A model generated the notes under the pieces. It saw only the letters and a program-made list of their open reading frames with translations. It ran no database searches and was not told the DNA's origin. DNA of 64,000 nt from Nemertoderma westbladi (lineage: Eukaryota; Xenacoelomorpha; Nemertodermatida; Nemertodermatidae). A program made the translations under genes and the position numbers. Below are positions 24,526-40,000 of this stretch, piece by piece; the first letter of the stretch is position 1, and each line of letters starts with the position of its first letter. The stretch lies in the NCBI GenBank assembly GCA_032718475.1, contig JAUCBJ010008603.1:1-64000 (forward strand). Direction: 5' to 3'.

Positions 24526-25043
24526 TGGGTACAGGTAGCTTTTAATGCTTATTGTATGAGAAGCGTTCTATGTTTATGGCGTAGAACTACAGTACCTCAT
24601 TGGAACGTGCATTTAAGGCTGAGCTGATTACAATGATACCAAGGATATATTGATAAACAGTAAAAAAATATTTCGCCTTGAATTTTGGTATTTTTTACGT
24701 GTTTTATGTTTTTTCTTGACGATGGTCGATATAATCGCAAAATTTCCTATTTTATACCCTCAAATCAATGTAAATTTTGTCAAATTCGAAAAATTTATGA
24801 AATTTTACCCAATAAATCATGACATATTATTGTTTATTTTTTAAAGTTTCATTTTTTTCATTTCATTTCCCATTTTCTGTGGAAATGCCCAAATGCTTAC
24901 TAATTTTTGAATGCTGTTTGGCAATCAGATCATGGGATTATGACTTTTGGCATCTACATCGAATTTTGAATGTATTGGGATGGTCTCCAGAAAATGTTAA
25001 AAAATGTTTACTTGTCGAACCACCTTAATTAGTCCATCATTTA

Positions 25044-28000
25044 TCAATCTCCTTGCCAACCAACATTCTGTCCGTGTTTTACATTATCCTCCTTCAGCCA
25101 GTCGTGTAGCGGCTTGAAGTATTTCAACATTCCGTCCGCCGATATCTTCCGGTTACCGGTAAACTTCTCCAGAACGTCGGGCCATGGTTTACTGCTGCCC
25201 ATCGCCAAGATCTCCTCGAACTTCTTTCCCGCCGGTTTGTTGTTGAAGAAGTCGCAGCGATGGAGTTCGTCAGTGTGGCCGGCTTTATCGCAGAGAGTCT
25301 CGTAGAACTGAAACTGAAGAACAAAGGAGAAGAAGTAGCGGATGTAGGGGACACCGGCGGGAACGTGGTACTTAGATCCCGCGTCGAAATCCTTATCGGT
25401 TCGTTTCACAGGGGGTTTTATTCCCTGGTACTTGGTCCGGAGTTGCCACCACTTTGTGTTGTAGAGTTCAGGTGGCGTCGATCCGTCAAACACGGACCAA
25501 CGCCACAGGTCTACGAGCATCCCAAAGGGGAGGAATGCCACTTTGTGTAGGGCTCTTTCCATAAGGTAGTTGATTGAGCTCTCTCGTGATTGGGTGTAGC
25601 TAGGCAACAGGCCGATGGTTTTCAGATGGTCCGGCGTTACCACACTCAGGGCTATTGTGTCGCCTACTGCCTCATGGAAGCCCGGATTTGCGCCGCCACG
25701 AAAAACCTGAAAAAGATACGTAAACATTTAATGGACAAAAATGCAGCCATCGAGATTGTGCTGTGTGAAAGATTCACCTAATTTGCTCAGACCTACCCAA
25801 CCACCACTTGGGGTGTAAAGTACACCAATCACACTCATATTATTGAGGTCTGTAGGCCAAATAATACCTACAATCATCACACTACTACAGTACTATCGGT
25901 ATGGTGCATTGCAGCTGCATTATATATATATAATGCAGCTGCAATGCTGCATTATCATGGTTAGATTAATTAATAACAATTTTTTAACTTTATCTCATAC
26001 TATAAGCATAAATTTACCATCACTCCATCGGTAGACTGGTAGCTTATAATGTAGGATGGTTGAATTATCAAATGTAAACAGAGACTTGGTAATATATATG
26101 TGCATATTATAACCACCTATTGGACCTAACCTGCGCCAGGTTCGAACCCTACAATATATTTTTACCCAAGGTATCAATTTCAATACTTTGACACGGTCTA
26201 TTAACCCTTCGGCTCTTTCGACCTTTTGACACGCCAATTCGAGGTTTCGACCCTTTTGACCAGCAGAAACGGATACTGTTTCTACTGCTGCCCTAAATAA
26301 TCGGACCTTGAGATTCCGTTTTTTTCTATGGGACTTCAAAATCCTGGAAAGTTTATCCAAGTTTATCCGTTCCCTTGCGTATTCCAAGGTCCTCACATGA
26401 CCTCCGGATCTATGATCCCAAGCGAACAAGATGTCCACATGCTCAAGCATACCATGTTTTGAGATTATGCTCATACGATCAGACAATTCCTGGGGGCTGT
26501 CGAAGATCTCTGTAAAAATTGTGTTCTTCTTTGTTTACAAAAAGACAAACTCAATATGCAGCCTTTTCTATTGAGCTGGAGAACAGTTTGGCTCCTTGTA
26601 GTTATTCTGACAGGACTCGTAAATCTATCAGCCAAGTCTAGATCGGTAAAAAGGTGCTTAGCTTGATTTCCTCTACCAGTAGGGGGCGTTACCATCACCC
26701 CACCTTTATTAACATGGTCTAAGGACATGCGTAGAACATAGTCAACCACAATTATGAATAAGAATGGTGCAAGAACACTCCCTTAAGACTTCGAATGGAT
26801 CTGTTTCACCATCAGCAGTAGACACAAGTGGTGGAACCTTCCTACAGTGTGATCTGATAGCTACAATAATTTCCTAGGAATCCCATATATCTCAAAAATT
26901 CCATTTTACCCTTCTGGAGGACAGTGAGGGGGTATACGATCTGCAAACACTCAGGAACTTTAAAATCCGCAGGGGGGGGATACCATCTAACGATCTACTC
27001 CAGTGGCACAATTGGTCATAATGCCTTCGGCAAAGGAGATATCAACGTGGGCCTTCCAACCTTTAGGCGTTCAGCTGGTTCCTCCCAGTCAGCATGGTGG
27101 TGATCGATCGACATTCCTGGGCTGATTGCCTGCTATCATCGGCATTGTTAATGACATCAACCTGCTTATTGATAAGCTGCTTCAGATTATCAGAGTATTC
27201 CTGAGGGACCTAGATGCTGCCTTAACTGCATTCTTGGCTGTCGTGTGCCCGAGTCGGCTGGACTAATTCTGCGCCTTAGAGAGAGAGGTCTTTTCGGCAC
27301 TTCCGAATTTTGTGGTCAGTCCAGGGGGCCCTTTTCCTGTTTCGAGGGTATACAGGAACTGTTTCTGCAGCTGCTAACTTAACTGCTTCTGTGAAGGCAG
27401 TGCCCGAGACGGCTGGACTAATTCTGCGCCTTAGAGAGAGAGGTCTTTTCGGCACTTCCGAATTTTGTGGTCAGTCCAGGGGGCCCTTTTCCTGTTTCGA
27501 GGGTATACAGGAACTGTTTCTGCAGCTGCTAACTTAACTGCTTCTGTGAAGGCAGTATAGCTCTCGCAGTGTTTGCCGCATCATCGACGAGAGCCTCATA
27601 CCTGTTGCTCAGATGTAGTGTAGAGCTGGATAACACTGGGCTGTTGCAACAGAGAGGACCAATCATGCTGTGGCAATCCAGGAAAGTTTAGAATGCATGC
27701 TGATCCACCCCATCAGTAGCTGCTTGTATATTGTGACAGAAATGTTCTACCTCCTCTACTGGGGCAACACTAGTTGGAGAATAGCACACAATCAGAACCC
27801 ACCTTAGGAAACTTCTTAGCCAGTCTTCCAGAACATGATGAGTGGCAACGGATGATGCTATTTTGTCCACTGCTGATGTATGTGCAGTTGGATTAATCAA
27901 TAGTCCACACCCACCCAATCTCCAATCACACTCACCATAGGTTGGGGTCTGTAGGCCAAATAATACTGACAATGACCCATTTCGTGGTGGATTGTCTCTA

Positions 28001-31000
28001 AGTTCTTCTGATTAACGGATCCACACATCATTATCCTAACGTCTCCCTTTGCCGTTAGATCGAAGGCGGATGCATGGCAGACCATATCAACCCCTTCCGG
28101 TTTCTCCATTATCGTATAATTCCAGAACTCCGGGGTCATCTTAGGCATTCCTATAGACTGGTAGAACTCATCCGACAGTTCGAACATTCTATTGGAGAAA
28201 ATGTTTCAGATTTTTCAAACTTACTTGTGTATAGTTACCAAACTTACTTGTGTTCCGTAATCAAATTTGTGTACCGTTGACAAACTTACATGTGTAACCG
28301 GTACCAAACTTAATTGTGTACAGTAAACCAAATTTGTGTATCATTTGCAAACTTACTTGTGTACTGTATCTAAACTTGTGAACCGTTACCAAACTTACTT
28401 GTGTATAGTTACCAAACTTACTTGTGTATAGTTACCAAACTTACTTGTGTATAGTTACCAAACTTACTTATGTATAGTTACCAAACATTTACTTGTGTAC
28501 CGTAACCAAACTTACTTGTGTACCGTAACCAAACTTACTTGTGTACCGTTACCAAACTTACTTGTGTACCGTTACCAAACTTACTGTGTACCGTAACCAA
28601 ACTTACTTGTGTACCGTTGCGTTACCAAACTTACTTGTGCACCGTAACCAAACTTACTTGTGTACCGTAACCAAACTTACTTGTGTACCGTAACCAAACT
28701 TACTTGTGTACCGTAACCAAACTTACTTGTGAACCGTTACAAAACTTACTTGTGTATACCGTTACCAAACTTACTTGTGAACCGTTACCAAACTTACTTG
28801 TGTACCGTTACCAAACTTACTTGTGTACCGTTACCAAACTTACTTGTGAACCGTTACCAAACTTACTTGTGTATAGTTACCAAACTTACTTGTGTATAGT
28901 TACCAAATTTACTTGTGTATAGTTACCAAACTGACTTGTGTATAGTTACCAAACTTACTTGTGTATAGTTACCAAACTTACTTATGTATAGTTCCCAAAC
29001 TTTTACTTGTGTACCGTAACCAAACTTACTTGTGTATAGTTGCCAAACTTGTTTGTGTTCCGTAATCAAATTTGTGTACCGTTACCAAACTTACTTGTGT
29101 ACCGTAACCAAACTTACTTGTGTACCGTAACCAAACTTACTTGTGTACCGTTACCAAACTTACTTGTGTACCGTTACCAAACTTACTTGTGTACCGTTGC
29201 GTTACCAAACTTACTTGTGCACCGTTACCAAACTTACTTGTGTACCGTAACCAAACTTACTTGTGAACCGTTACCAAACTTACTTGTGCACCGTAACCAA
29301 ACTTACTTGTGTACCATTACCAAACTTACTTGTGTACCGTTACCAAACTTACTTGTGTACCGTTACCAAACTTACTTGTGTACCGTTACCAAACTTACTT
29401 GTGTACCGTTGCGTTACCAAACGTACTCGTGTACCATAACCAAACTTACTTGTGTACCGTAACCAAACTTACTTGTGCACCGTAACCAAACTTACTTGTG
29501 TACTGTAACCAAACTTACTTGTGTACCGTAACCAAACTTACTTGTGTACCGTAACCAAACTTACTTGTGTACCGTAACCAAACTTACTTGTGCACCGTAA
29601 CCAAACTTACTTGTGAACCGTTACCAAACTTACTTGTATACCGTAACCAAACTTACTTGTGTACCATTACCAAACGTACTCGTGTACCATAACCAAACTT
29701 ACTTGTGTACCGTAACCAAACTTACTTGTGTACCGTAACCAAACTTACTTGTGTACTGTAACCAAACTTACTTGTGTACCGTAACCAAACTTACTTGTGC
29801 ACCGTAACCAAACTTACTTGTGAACCGTTACCAAACTTACTTGTGTACCGTAACCAAACTTACTTGTGCACCGTAACCAAACTTACTTGTGAACCGTTAC
29901 CAAACTTACTTGTGCACCGTAACCAAACTTACTTGTGTACCATTACCAAACTTACTTGTGTACCGTAACCAAACTTACTTGTGTACTGTAACCAAACTTA
30001 CTTGTGTACCGTAACCAAACTTACTTGTGCACCGTAACCAAACTTACTTGTGAACCGTAACCAAACTTACTTGTGCACCGTAACCAAACTTACTTGTGAA
30101 CCGTTACCAAACTTACTTGTGTACCGTAACCAAACTTACTTGTATACCGTAACCAAACTTACTTGTGTACCATTACCAAACGTACTCGTGTACCATAACC
30201 AAACTTACTTGTGTACCGTAACCAAACTTACTTGTGTACCGTAACCAAACTTACTTGTGTACTGTAACCAAACTTACTTGTGTACCGTAACCAAACTTAC
30301 TTGTGCACCGTAACCAAACTTACTTGTGAACCGTTACCAAACTTACTTGTGTACCGTAACCAAACTTACTTGTGCACCGTAACCAAACTTACTTGTGAAC
30401 CGTTACCAAACTTACTTGTGTACCGTAACCAAACTTACTTGTGCACCGTAACCAAACTTACTTGTGAACCGTTACCAAACTTACTTGTGTACCGTAACCA
30501 AACTTAATTGTATACCGTAACCAAACTTACTTGTGTACCATTACCAAACGTACTCGTGTACCATAACCAAACTTACTTGTGTACCGTAACCAAACTTACT
30601 TGTGTACCGTAACCAAACTTACTTGTGTACTGTAACCAAACTTACTTGTGTACCGTAACCAAACTTACTTGTGCACCGTAACCAAACTTACTTGTGAACC
30701 GTTACCAAACTTACTTGTGTACCGTAACCAAACTTACTTGTGCACCGTAACCAAACTTACTTGTGAACCGTTACCAAACTTACTTGTGCACCGTAACCAA
30801 ACTTACTTGTGTACCATTACCAAACTTACTTGTGCACCGTTACCAAACTTACTTGTGTACCGTTACCAAACTTACTTGTGTACCGTTACCAAACTTACTT
30901 GTGTACCGTTGCGTTACGAAACTTACTTGTGCACTGTAACCAAACTTACTTGTGCACCGTAACCAAACTTACTTGTGAACCGTTACCAAACTTACTTGTG

Positions 31001-34000
31001 CACCGTAACCAAACTTACTTGTGCACTGTAACCAAACTTACTTGTGCACCGTAACCAAACTTACTTGTGAACCGTTACCAAACTTACTTGTGCACCGTAA
31101 CCAAACTTACTTGTGTACCATTACCAAACTTACTTGTGCACCGTTACCAAACTTACTTGTGTACCGTTACCAAACTTACTTGTGCACCGTTACCAAACTT
31201 ACTTGTGCACCGTTACCAAACTTACTTGCGTACCGTTACCAAACTTACTTGTGTACCAAAACCAAACTTACTTGTGTACCGTTGCGTTACCAAACGTACT
31301 TGTGTACCGTAACCAAACTTACTTGTGCACCGTAACCAAACTTACTTGTGAACCGTTACCAAACTTACTTGTATACCGTAACCAAACTTACTTGTGTACC
31401 ATTACCAAACGTACTCGTGTACCATAACCAAACTTACTTGTGTACCGTAACCAAACTTACTTGTGTACCATTACCAAACGTACTCGTGTACCATAACCAA
31501 ACTTACTTGTGTACCGTAACCAAACTTACTTGTGTACCGTAACCAAACTTACTTGTGTACTGTAACCAAACTTACTTGTGTACCGTAACCAAACTTACTT
31601 GTGCACCGTAACCAAACTTACTTGTGAACCGTTACCAAACTTACTTGTGAACCGTTACCAAACTTACTTGTGCACCGTAACCAAACTTACTTGTGTACCA
31701 TTACCAAACTTACTTGTGTACCGTTACCAAACTTACTTGTGTACCGTTACCAAACTTACTTGTGTACCGTTACCAAACTTACTTGTGTACCGTTGCGTTA
31801 CCAAACGTACTCGTGTACCATAACCAAACTTACTTGTGTACCGTAACCAAACTTACTTGTGCACCGTAACCAAACTTACTTGTGTACTGTAACCAAACTT
31901 ACTTGTGTACCGTAACCAAACTTACTTGTGTACCGTAACCAAACTTACTTGTGTACCGTAACCAAACTTACTTGTGCACCGTAACCAAACTTACTTGTGA
32001 ACCGTTACCAAACTTACTTGTATACCGTAACCAAACTTACTTGTGTACCATTACCAAACGTACTCGTGTACCATAACCAAACTTACTTGTGTACCGTAAC
32101 CAAACTTACTTGTGTACCGTAACCAAACTTACTTGTGTACTGTAACCAAACTTACTTGTGTACCGTAACCAAACTTACTTGTGCACCGTAACCAAACTTA
32201 CTTGTGAACCGTTACCAAACTTACTTGTGTACCGTAACCAAACTTACTTGTGCACCGTAACCAAACTTACTTGTGAACCGTTACCAAACTTACTTGTGCA
32301 CCGTAACCAAACTTACTTGTGTACCATTACCAAACTTACTTGTGTACCGTAACCAAACTTACTTGTGTACTGTAACCAAACTTACTTGTGTACCGTAACC
32401 AAACTTACTTGTGCACCGTAACCAAACTTACTTGTGAACCGTAACCAAACTTACTTGTGCACCGTAACCAAACTTACTTGTGAACCGTTACCAAACTTAC
32501 TTGTGTACCGTAACCAAACTTACTTGTATACCGTAACCAAACTTACTTGTGTACCATTACCAAACGTACTCGTGTACCATAACCAAACTTACTTGTGTAC
32601 CGTAACCAAACTTACTTGTGTACCGTAACCAAACTTACTTGTGTACTGTAACCAAACTTACTTGTGTACCGTAACCAAACTTACTTGTGCACCGTAACCA
32701 AACTTACTTGTGAACCGTTACCAAACTTACTTGTGTACCGTAACCAAACTTACTTGTGCACCGTAACCAAACTTACTTGTGAACCGTTACCAAACTTACT
32801 TGTGTACCGTAACCAAACTTACTTGTGCACCGTAACCAAACTTACTTGTGAACCGTTACCAAACTTACTTGTGTACCGTAACCAAACTTAATTGTATACC
32901 GTAACCAAACTTACTTGTGTACCATTACCAAACGTACTCGTGTACCATAACCAAACTTACTTGTGTACCGTAACCAAACTTACTTGTGTACCGTAACCAA
33001 ACTTACTTGTGTACTGTAACCAAACTTACTTGTGTACCGTAACCAAACTTACTTGTGCACCGTAACCAAACTTACTTGTGAACCGTTACCAAACTTACTT
33101 GTGTACCGTAACCAAACTTACTTGTGCACCGTAACCAAACTTACTTGTGCACCGTAACCAAACTTACTTGTGTACCATTACCAAACTTACTTGTGCACCG
33201 TTACCAAACTTACTTGTGTACCGTTACCAAACTTACTTGTGTACCGTTACCAAACTTACTTGTGTACCGTTGCGTTACGAAACTTACTTGTGCACTGTAA
33301 CCAAACTTACTTGTGCACCGTAACCAAACTTACTTGTGAACCGTTACCAAACTTACTTGTGCACCGTAACCAAACTTACTTGTGCACTGTAACCAAACTT
33401 ACTTGTGCACCGTAACCAAACTTACTTGTGAACCGTTACCAAACTTACTTGTGCACCGTAACCAAACTTACTTGTGTACCATTACCAAACTTACTTGTGC
33501 ACCGTTACCAAACTTACTTGTGTACCGTTACCAAACTTACTTGTGCACCGTTACCAAACTTACTTGTGCACCGTTACCAAACTTACTTGCGTACCGTTAC
33601 CAAACTTACTTGTGTACCAAAACCAAACTTACTTGTGTACCGTTGCGTTACCAAACGTACTTGTGTACCGTAACCAAACTTACTTGTGCACCGTAACCAA
33701 ACTTACTTGTGAACCGTTACCAAACTTACTTGTATACCGTAACCAAACTTACTTGTGTACCATTACCAAACGTACTCGTGTACCATAACCAAACTTACTT
33801 GTGTACCGTAACCAAACTTACTTGTGTACCGTAACCAAACTTACTTGTGTACTGTAACCAAACTTACTTGTGTACCGTAACCAAACTTACTTGTGTACCA
33901 TTACCAAACGTACTCGTGTACCATAACCAAACTTACTTGTGTACCGTAACCAAACTTACTTGTGTACCGTAACCAAACTTACTTGTGTACTGTAACCAAA

Positions 34001-37000
34001 CTTACTTGTGTACCGTAACCAAACTTACTTGTGCACCGTAACCAAACTTACTTGTGAACCGTTACCAAACTTACTTGTGAACCGTTACCAAACTTACTTG
34101 TGCACCGTAACCAAACTTACTTGTGTACCATTACCAAACTTACTTGTGTACCGTTACCAAACTTACTTGTGTACCGTTACCAAACTTACTTGTGTACCGT
34201 TACCAAACTTACTTGTGTACCGTTGCGTTACCAAACGTACTCGTGTACCATAACCAAACTTACTTGTGTACCGTAACCAAACTTACTTGTGCACCGTAAC
34301 CAAACTTACTTGTGTACTGTAACCAAACTTACTTGTGTACCGTAACCAAACTTACTTGTGTACCGTAACCAAACTTACTTGTGTACCGTAACCAAACTTA
34401 CTTGTGCACCGTAACCAAACTTACTTGTGAACCGTTACCAAACTTACTTGTATACCGTAACCAAACTTACTTGTGTACCATTACCAAACGTACTCGTGTA
34501 CCATAACCAAACTTACTTGTGTACCGTAACCAAACTTACTTGTGTACCGTAACCAAACTTACTTGTGTACTGTAACCAAACTTACTTGTGTACCGTAACC
34601 AAACTTACTTGTGCACCGTAACCAAACTTACTTGTGAACCGTTACCAAACTTACTTGTGTACCGTAACCAAACTTACTTGTGCACCGTAACCAAACTTAC
34701 TTGTGAACCGTTACCAAACTTACTTGTGCACCGTAACCAAACTTACTTGTGTACCATTACCAAACTTACTTGTGTACCGTAACCAAACTTACTTGTGTAC
34801 TGTAACCAAACTTACTTGTGTACCGTAACCAAACTTACTTGTGCACCGTAACCAAACTTACTTGTGAACCGTAACCAAACTTACTTGTGCACCGTAACCA
34901 AACTTACTTGTGAACCGTTACCAAACTTACTTGTGTACCGTAACCAAACTTACTTGTATACCGTAACCAAACTTACTTGTGTACCATTACCAAACGTACT
35001 CGTGTACCATAACCAAACTTACTTGTGTACCGTAACCAAACTTACTTGTGTACCGTAACCAAACTTACTTGTGTACTGTAACCAAACTTACTTGTGTACC
35101 GTAACCAAACTTACTTGTGCACCGTAACCAAACTTACTTGTGAACCGTTACCAAACTTACTTGTGTACCGTAACCAAACTTACTTGTGCACCGTAACCAA
35201 ACTTACTTGTGAACCGTTACCAAACTTACTTGTGTACCGTAACCAAACTTACTTGTGCACCGTAACCAAACTTACTTGTGAACCGTTACCAAACTTACTT
35301 GTGTACCGTAACCAAACTTAATTGTATACCGTAACCAAACTTACTTGTGTACCATTACCAAACGTACTCGTGTACCATAACCAAACTTACTTGTGTACCG
35401 TAACCAAACTTACTTGTGTACCGTAACCAAACTTACTTGTGTACTGTAACCAAACTTACTTGTGTACCGTAACCAAACTTACTTGTGCACCGTAACCAAA
35501 CTTACTTGTGAACCGTTACCAAACTTACTTGTGTACCGTAACCAAACTTACTTGTGCACCGAAACCAAACTTACTTGTGCACCGTAACCAAACTTACTTG
35601 TGTACCATTACCAAACTTACTTGTGCACCGTTACCAAACTTACTTGTGTACCGTTACCAAACTTACTTGTGTACCGTTACCAAACTTACTTGTGTACCGT
35701 TGCGTTACGAAACTTACTTGTGCACTGTAACCAAACTTACTTGTGCACCGTAACCAAACTTACTTGTGAACCGTTACCAAACTTACTTGTGCACCGTAAC
35801 CAAACTTACTTGTGCACTGTAACCAAACTTACTTGTGCACCGTAACCAAACTTACTTGTGAACCGTTACCAAACTTACTTGTGCACCGTAACCAAACTTA
35901 CTTGTGTACCATTACCAAACTTACTTGTGCACCGTTACCAAACTTACTTGTGTACCGTTACCAAACTTACTTGTGCACCGTTACCAAACTTACTTGTGCA
36001 CCGTTACCAAACTTACTTGCGTACCGTTACCAAACTTACTTGTGTACCAAAACCAAACTTACTTGTGTACCGTTGCGTTACCAAACGTACTTGTGTACCG
36101 TAACCAAACTTACTTGTGCACCGTAACCAAACTTACTTGTGAACCGTTACCAAACTTACTTGTATACCGTAACCAAACTTACTTGTGTACCATTACCAAA
36201 CGTACTCGTGTACCATAACCAAACTTACTTGTGTACCGTAACCAAACTTACTTGTGTACCGTAACCAAACTTACTTGTGTACTGTAACCAAACTTACTTG
36301 TGTACCGTAACCAAACTTACTTGTGCACCGTAACCAAACTTACTTGTGAACCGTTACCAAACTTACTTGTGTACCGTAACCAAACTTACTTGTGCACCGT
36401 AACCAAACTTACTTGTGAACCGTTACCAAACTTACTTGTGCACCGTAACCAAACTTACTTGTGTACCATTACCAAACTTACTTGTGCACCGTTACCAAAC
36501 TTACTTGTGTACCGTTACCAAACTTACTTGTGAACCGTTACCAAACTTACTTGTGTACCGTTGCGTTACGAAACTTACTTGTGCACTGTAACCAAACTTA
36601 CTTGTGTACCGTTGCGTTACGAAACTTACTTGAGTACTGTAACCAAACTTACTTGTGTACCGTAACCAAACTTACTTGTGCACCGTAACCAAACTTACTT
36701 GTGCACCGTAACCAAACTTACTTGTGTACCGTTACCAAACTTACTTGTGTACCGTTACCAAACTTACTTGTGTACCGTAACCAAACTTACTTGTGCACCG
36801 TAACCAAACGTACTCGTGTACCATAACCAAACTTACTTGTGTACCGTAACCAAACTTACTTGTGTACCGTAACCAAACTTACTTGTGTACTGTAACCAAA
36901 CTTACTTGTGTACCGTAACCAAACTTACTTGTGCACCGTAACCAAACTTACTTGTGAACCGTTACCAAACTTACTTGTGTACCGTAACCAAACTTACTTG

Positions 37001-40000
37001 TGCACCGTAACCAAACTTACTTGTGAACCGTTACCAAACTTACTTGTGCACCGTAACCAAACTTACTTGTGTACCATTACCAAACTAACTTGTGCACCGT
37101 TACCAAACTTACTTGTGTACCGTTACCAAACTTACTTGTGAACCGTTACCAAACTTACTTGTGTACCGTTGCGTTACGAAACTTACTTGTGCACTGTAAC
37201 CAAACTTACTTGTGTACCGTTGCGTTACGAAACTTACTTGAGTACTGTAACCAAACTTACTTGTGTACCGTAACCAAACTTACTTGTGCACCGTAACCAA
37301 ACTTACTTGTGCACTGTAACCAAACTTACTTGTGCACCGTAACCAAACTTACTTGTGAACCGTTACCAAACTTACTTGTGCACCGTAACCAAACTTACTT
37401 GTGTACCATTACCAAACTTACTTGTGCACCGTTACCAAACTTACTTGTGTACCGTTACCAAACTTACTTGTGCACCGTTACCAAACTTACTTGTGCACCG
37501 TTACCAAACTTACTTGCGTACCGTTACCAAACTTACTTGTGTACCAAAACCAAACTTACTTGTGTACCGTTGCGTTACCAAACGTACTTGTGTACCGTAA
37601 CCAAACTTACTTGTGCACCGTAACCAAACTTACTTGTGAACCGTTACCAAACTTACTTGTATACCGTAACCAAACTTACTTGTGTACCATTACCAAACGT
37701 ACTCGTGTACCATAACCAAACTTACTTGTGTACCGTAACCAAACTTACTTGTGTACCGTAACCAAACTTACTTGTGTACTGTAACCAAACTTACTTGTGT
37801 ACCGTAACCAAACTTACTTGTGCACCGTAACCAAACTTACTTGTGAACCGTTACCAAACTTACTTGTGTACCGTAACCAAACTTACTTGTGCACCGTAAC
37901 CAAACTTACTTGTGAACCGTTACCAAACTTACTTGTGCACCGTAACCAAACTTACTTGTGTACCATTACCAAACTTACTTGTGCACCGTTACCAAACTTA
38001 CTTGTGTACCGTTACCAAACTTACTTGTGAACCGTTACCAAACTTACTTGTGTACCGTTGCGTTACGAAACTTACTTGTGCACTGTAACCAAACTTACTT
38101 GTGTACCGTTGCGTTACGAAACTTACTTGAGTACTGTAACCAAACTTACTTGTGTACCGTAACCAAACTTACTTGTGCACCGTAACCAAACTTACTTGTG
38201 CACCGTAACCAAACTTACTTGTGTACCATTACCAAACTTACTTGTGCACCGTTACCAAACTTACTTGTGTACCGTTACCAAACTTACTTGTGTACCGTTA
38301 CCAAACTTACTTGTGTACCGTAACCAAACTTACTTGTGCACCGTAACCAAACTTACTTGTGAACCGTTACCAAACTTACTTGTGCACCGTAACCAAACTT
38401 ACTTGTGCACTGTAACCAAACTTACTTGTGCACCGTAACCAAACTTACTTGTGAACCGTTACCAAACTTACTTGTGCACCGTAACCAAACTTACTTGTGT
38501 ACCATTACCAAACTTACTTGTGCACCGTTACCAAACTTACTTGTGTACCGTTACCAAACTTACTTGTGCACCGTTACCAAACTTACTTGTGCACCGTTAC
38601 CAAACTTACTTGCGTACCGTTACCAAACTTACTTGTGTACCAAAACCAAACTTACTTGTGTACCGTTGCGTTACCAAACGTACTTGTGTACCATAACCAA
38701 ACTTACTTGTGTACCGTTGCGTTACCAAACTTACTTGTGCACCGTTACCAAACTTACTTGTGTACCGTTACCAAACTTACTTGTGTACCAAAACCAAACT
38801 TACTTGTGTACCGTTGCGTTACCAAACGTACTTGTGTACCATAACCAAACTTACTTGTGTACCGTTGCGTTACCAAACTTACTTGTGCACCGTTACCAAA
38901 CTTACTTGCGTACCGTTACCAAACTTACTTGTGTACCAAAACCAAACTTACTTGTGTACCGTTGCGTTACCAAACGTACTTGTGTACCATAACCAAACTT
39001 ACTTGTGTACCGTTGCGTTACCAAACGTACTTGTGTACCATAACCAAACTTACTTGTGTACCGTTGCGTTACCAAACTTACTTGTGCACCGTTACCAAAC
39101 TTACTTGTGTACCGTTACCAAACTTACTTGTGTACCATAACCAAACTTACTTGTGTACCGTTGCGTTACCAAACTTACTTGTGCACCGTTACCAAACTTA
39201 CTTGTGCACCGTAACCAAACTTACTTGTGCACTGTAACCAAACTTACTTGTGTACCGTGTAGCCTTGCTTTACTAGTTCGTCTGTAACATCTATTTCCGC
39301 GGCATCGGGATATGGTTTAACGATGTCCATTATCCCCCACTGTTGGGCCCACAAGTTGCCGAGTAGATGTGCCGGTATGAGGCCGTCATCCCCAATATTG
39401 GTGCAGCCGGAATCGTCACCAAAGTTGTTGTCCTCTTTGAGTTTACGTCGAACATACGCATGGAGTTGCTAAACGGTATGAAAAAGAAGAGATTTCGCTA
39501 CAATGGTTTCACTTGTTCCCATAAACATACCTGGTACAATGGTTTCACTTGTTCCCATAAACATACCTGGTACAATGGTTTCACTTGTTCCCATAAACAT
39601 ACCTGGTACAATGGTTTCACTTGTTCCCATAAACATACCTGGTACAATGGTTTCACTTGTTCCCATAAACATACCTGGTACAATGGTTTCACTTGTACCC
39701 ATAAACATACCTGGTATAATGGTTTCACTTGTTCCCATAAACATACCTGGTACAATGGTTTCACTTGTTCCCATAAACATACCTGGTACAATGGTTTCAC
39801 TTGTTCCCAAACATACCTGGTACAATGGTTTCGCTTGTTCCCATAAACATACCTGGTACAATGGTTTCACTTGTTCCCATAAACATACCTGGTACAATGG
39901 TTTCACTTGTACCCATAAACATACCTGGTACAATGGTTTCACTTGTTCCCATAAACATACCTGGTACAATGGTTTTACTTGTTCCCATAAACATACCTGG

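Larger units (their letters stand above)
22925..25023. mobile_element. 2.1-kb element with about 80-bp terminal inverted repeats, non-autonomous
   Basis: The left end TGGTTCGACAAGTAAACATT and the following 60 bp are matched by the reverse complement of the right end (to 25023), including the shared block TTCAAAATTCGATGTAGAT. The interior is AT-rich, has no long frame, and includes a 21-bp array (23091-23415) and repeated TCGGACGTTAC motifs. No clear target-site duplication was found. Confidence 0.65.

Noticed and set aside
26130-26165. B-box-like GGTTCGAACC as a tRNA gene on the minus strand
   Set aside because: No A box at the right distance and no foldable acceptor stem; it is probably part of LINE tail sequence or chance.
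28683-39240. Dozens of short + strand frames with TKLTCVPLPN-type repeats, and a CRISPR-like look of regular repeats
   Set aside because: The array is a direct tandem repeat without unique spacers, in an animal intron; it is neither CRISPR nor coding.
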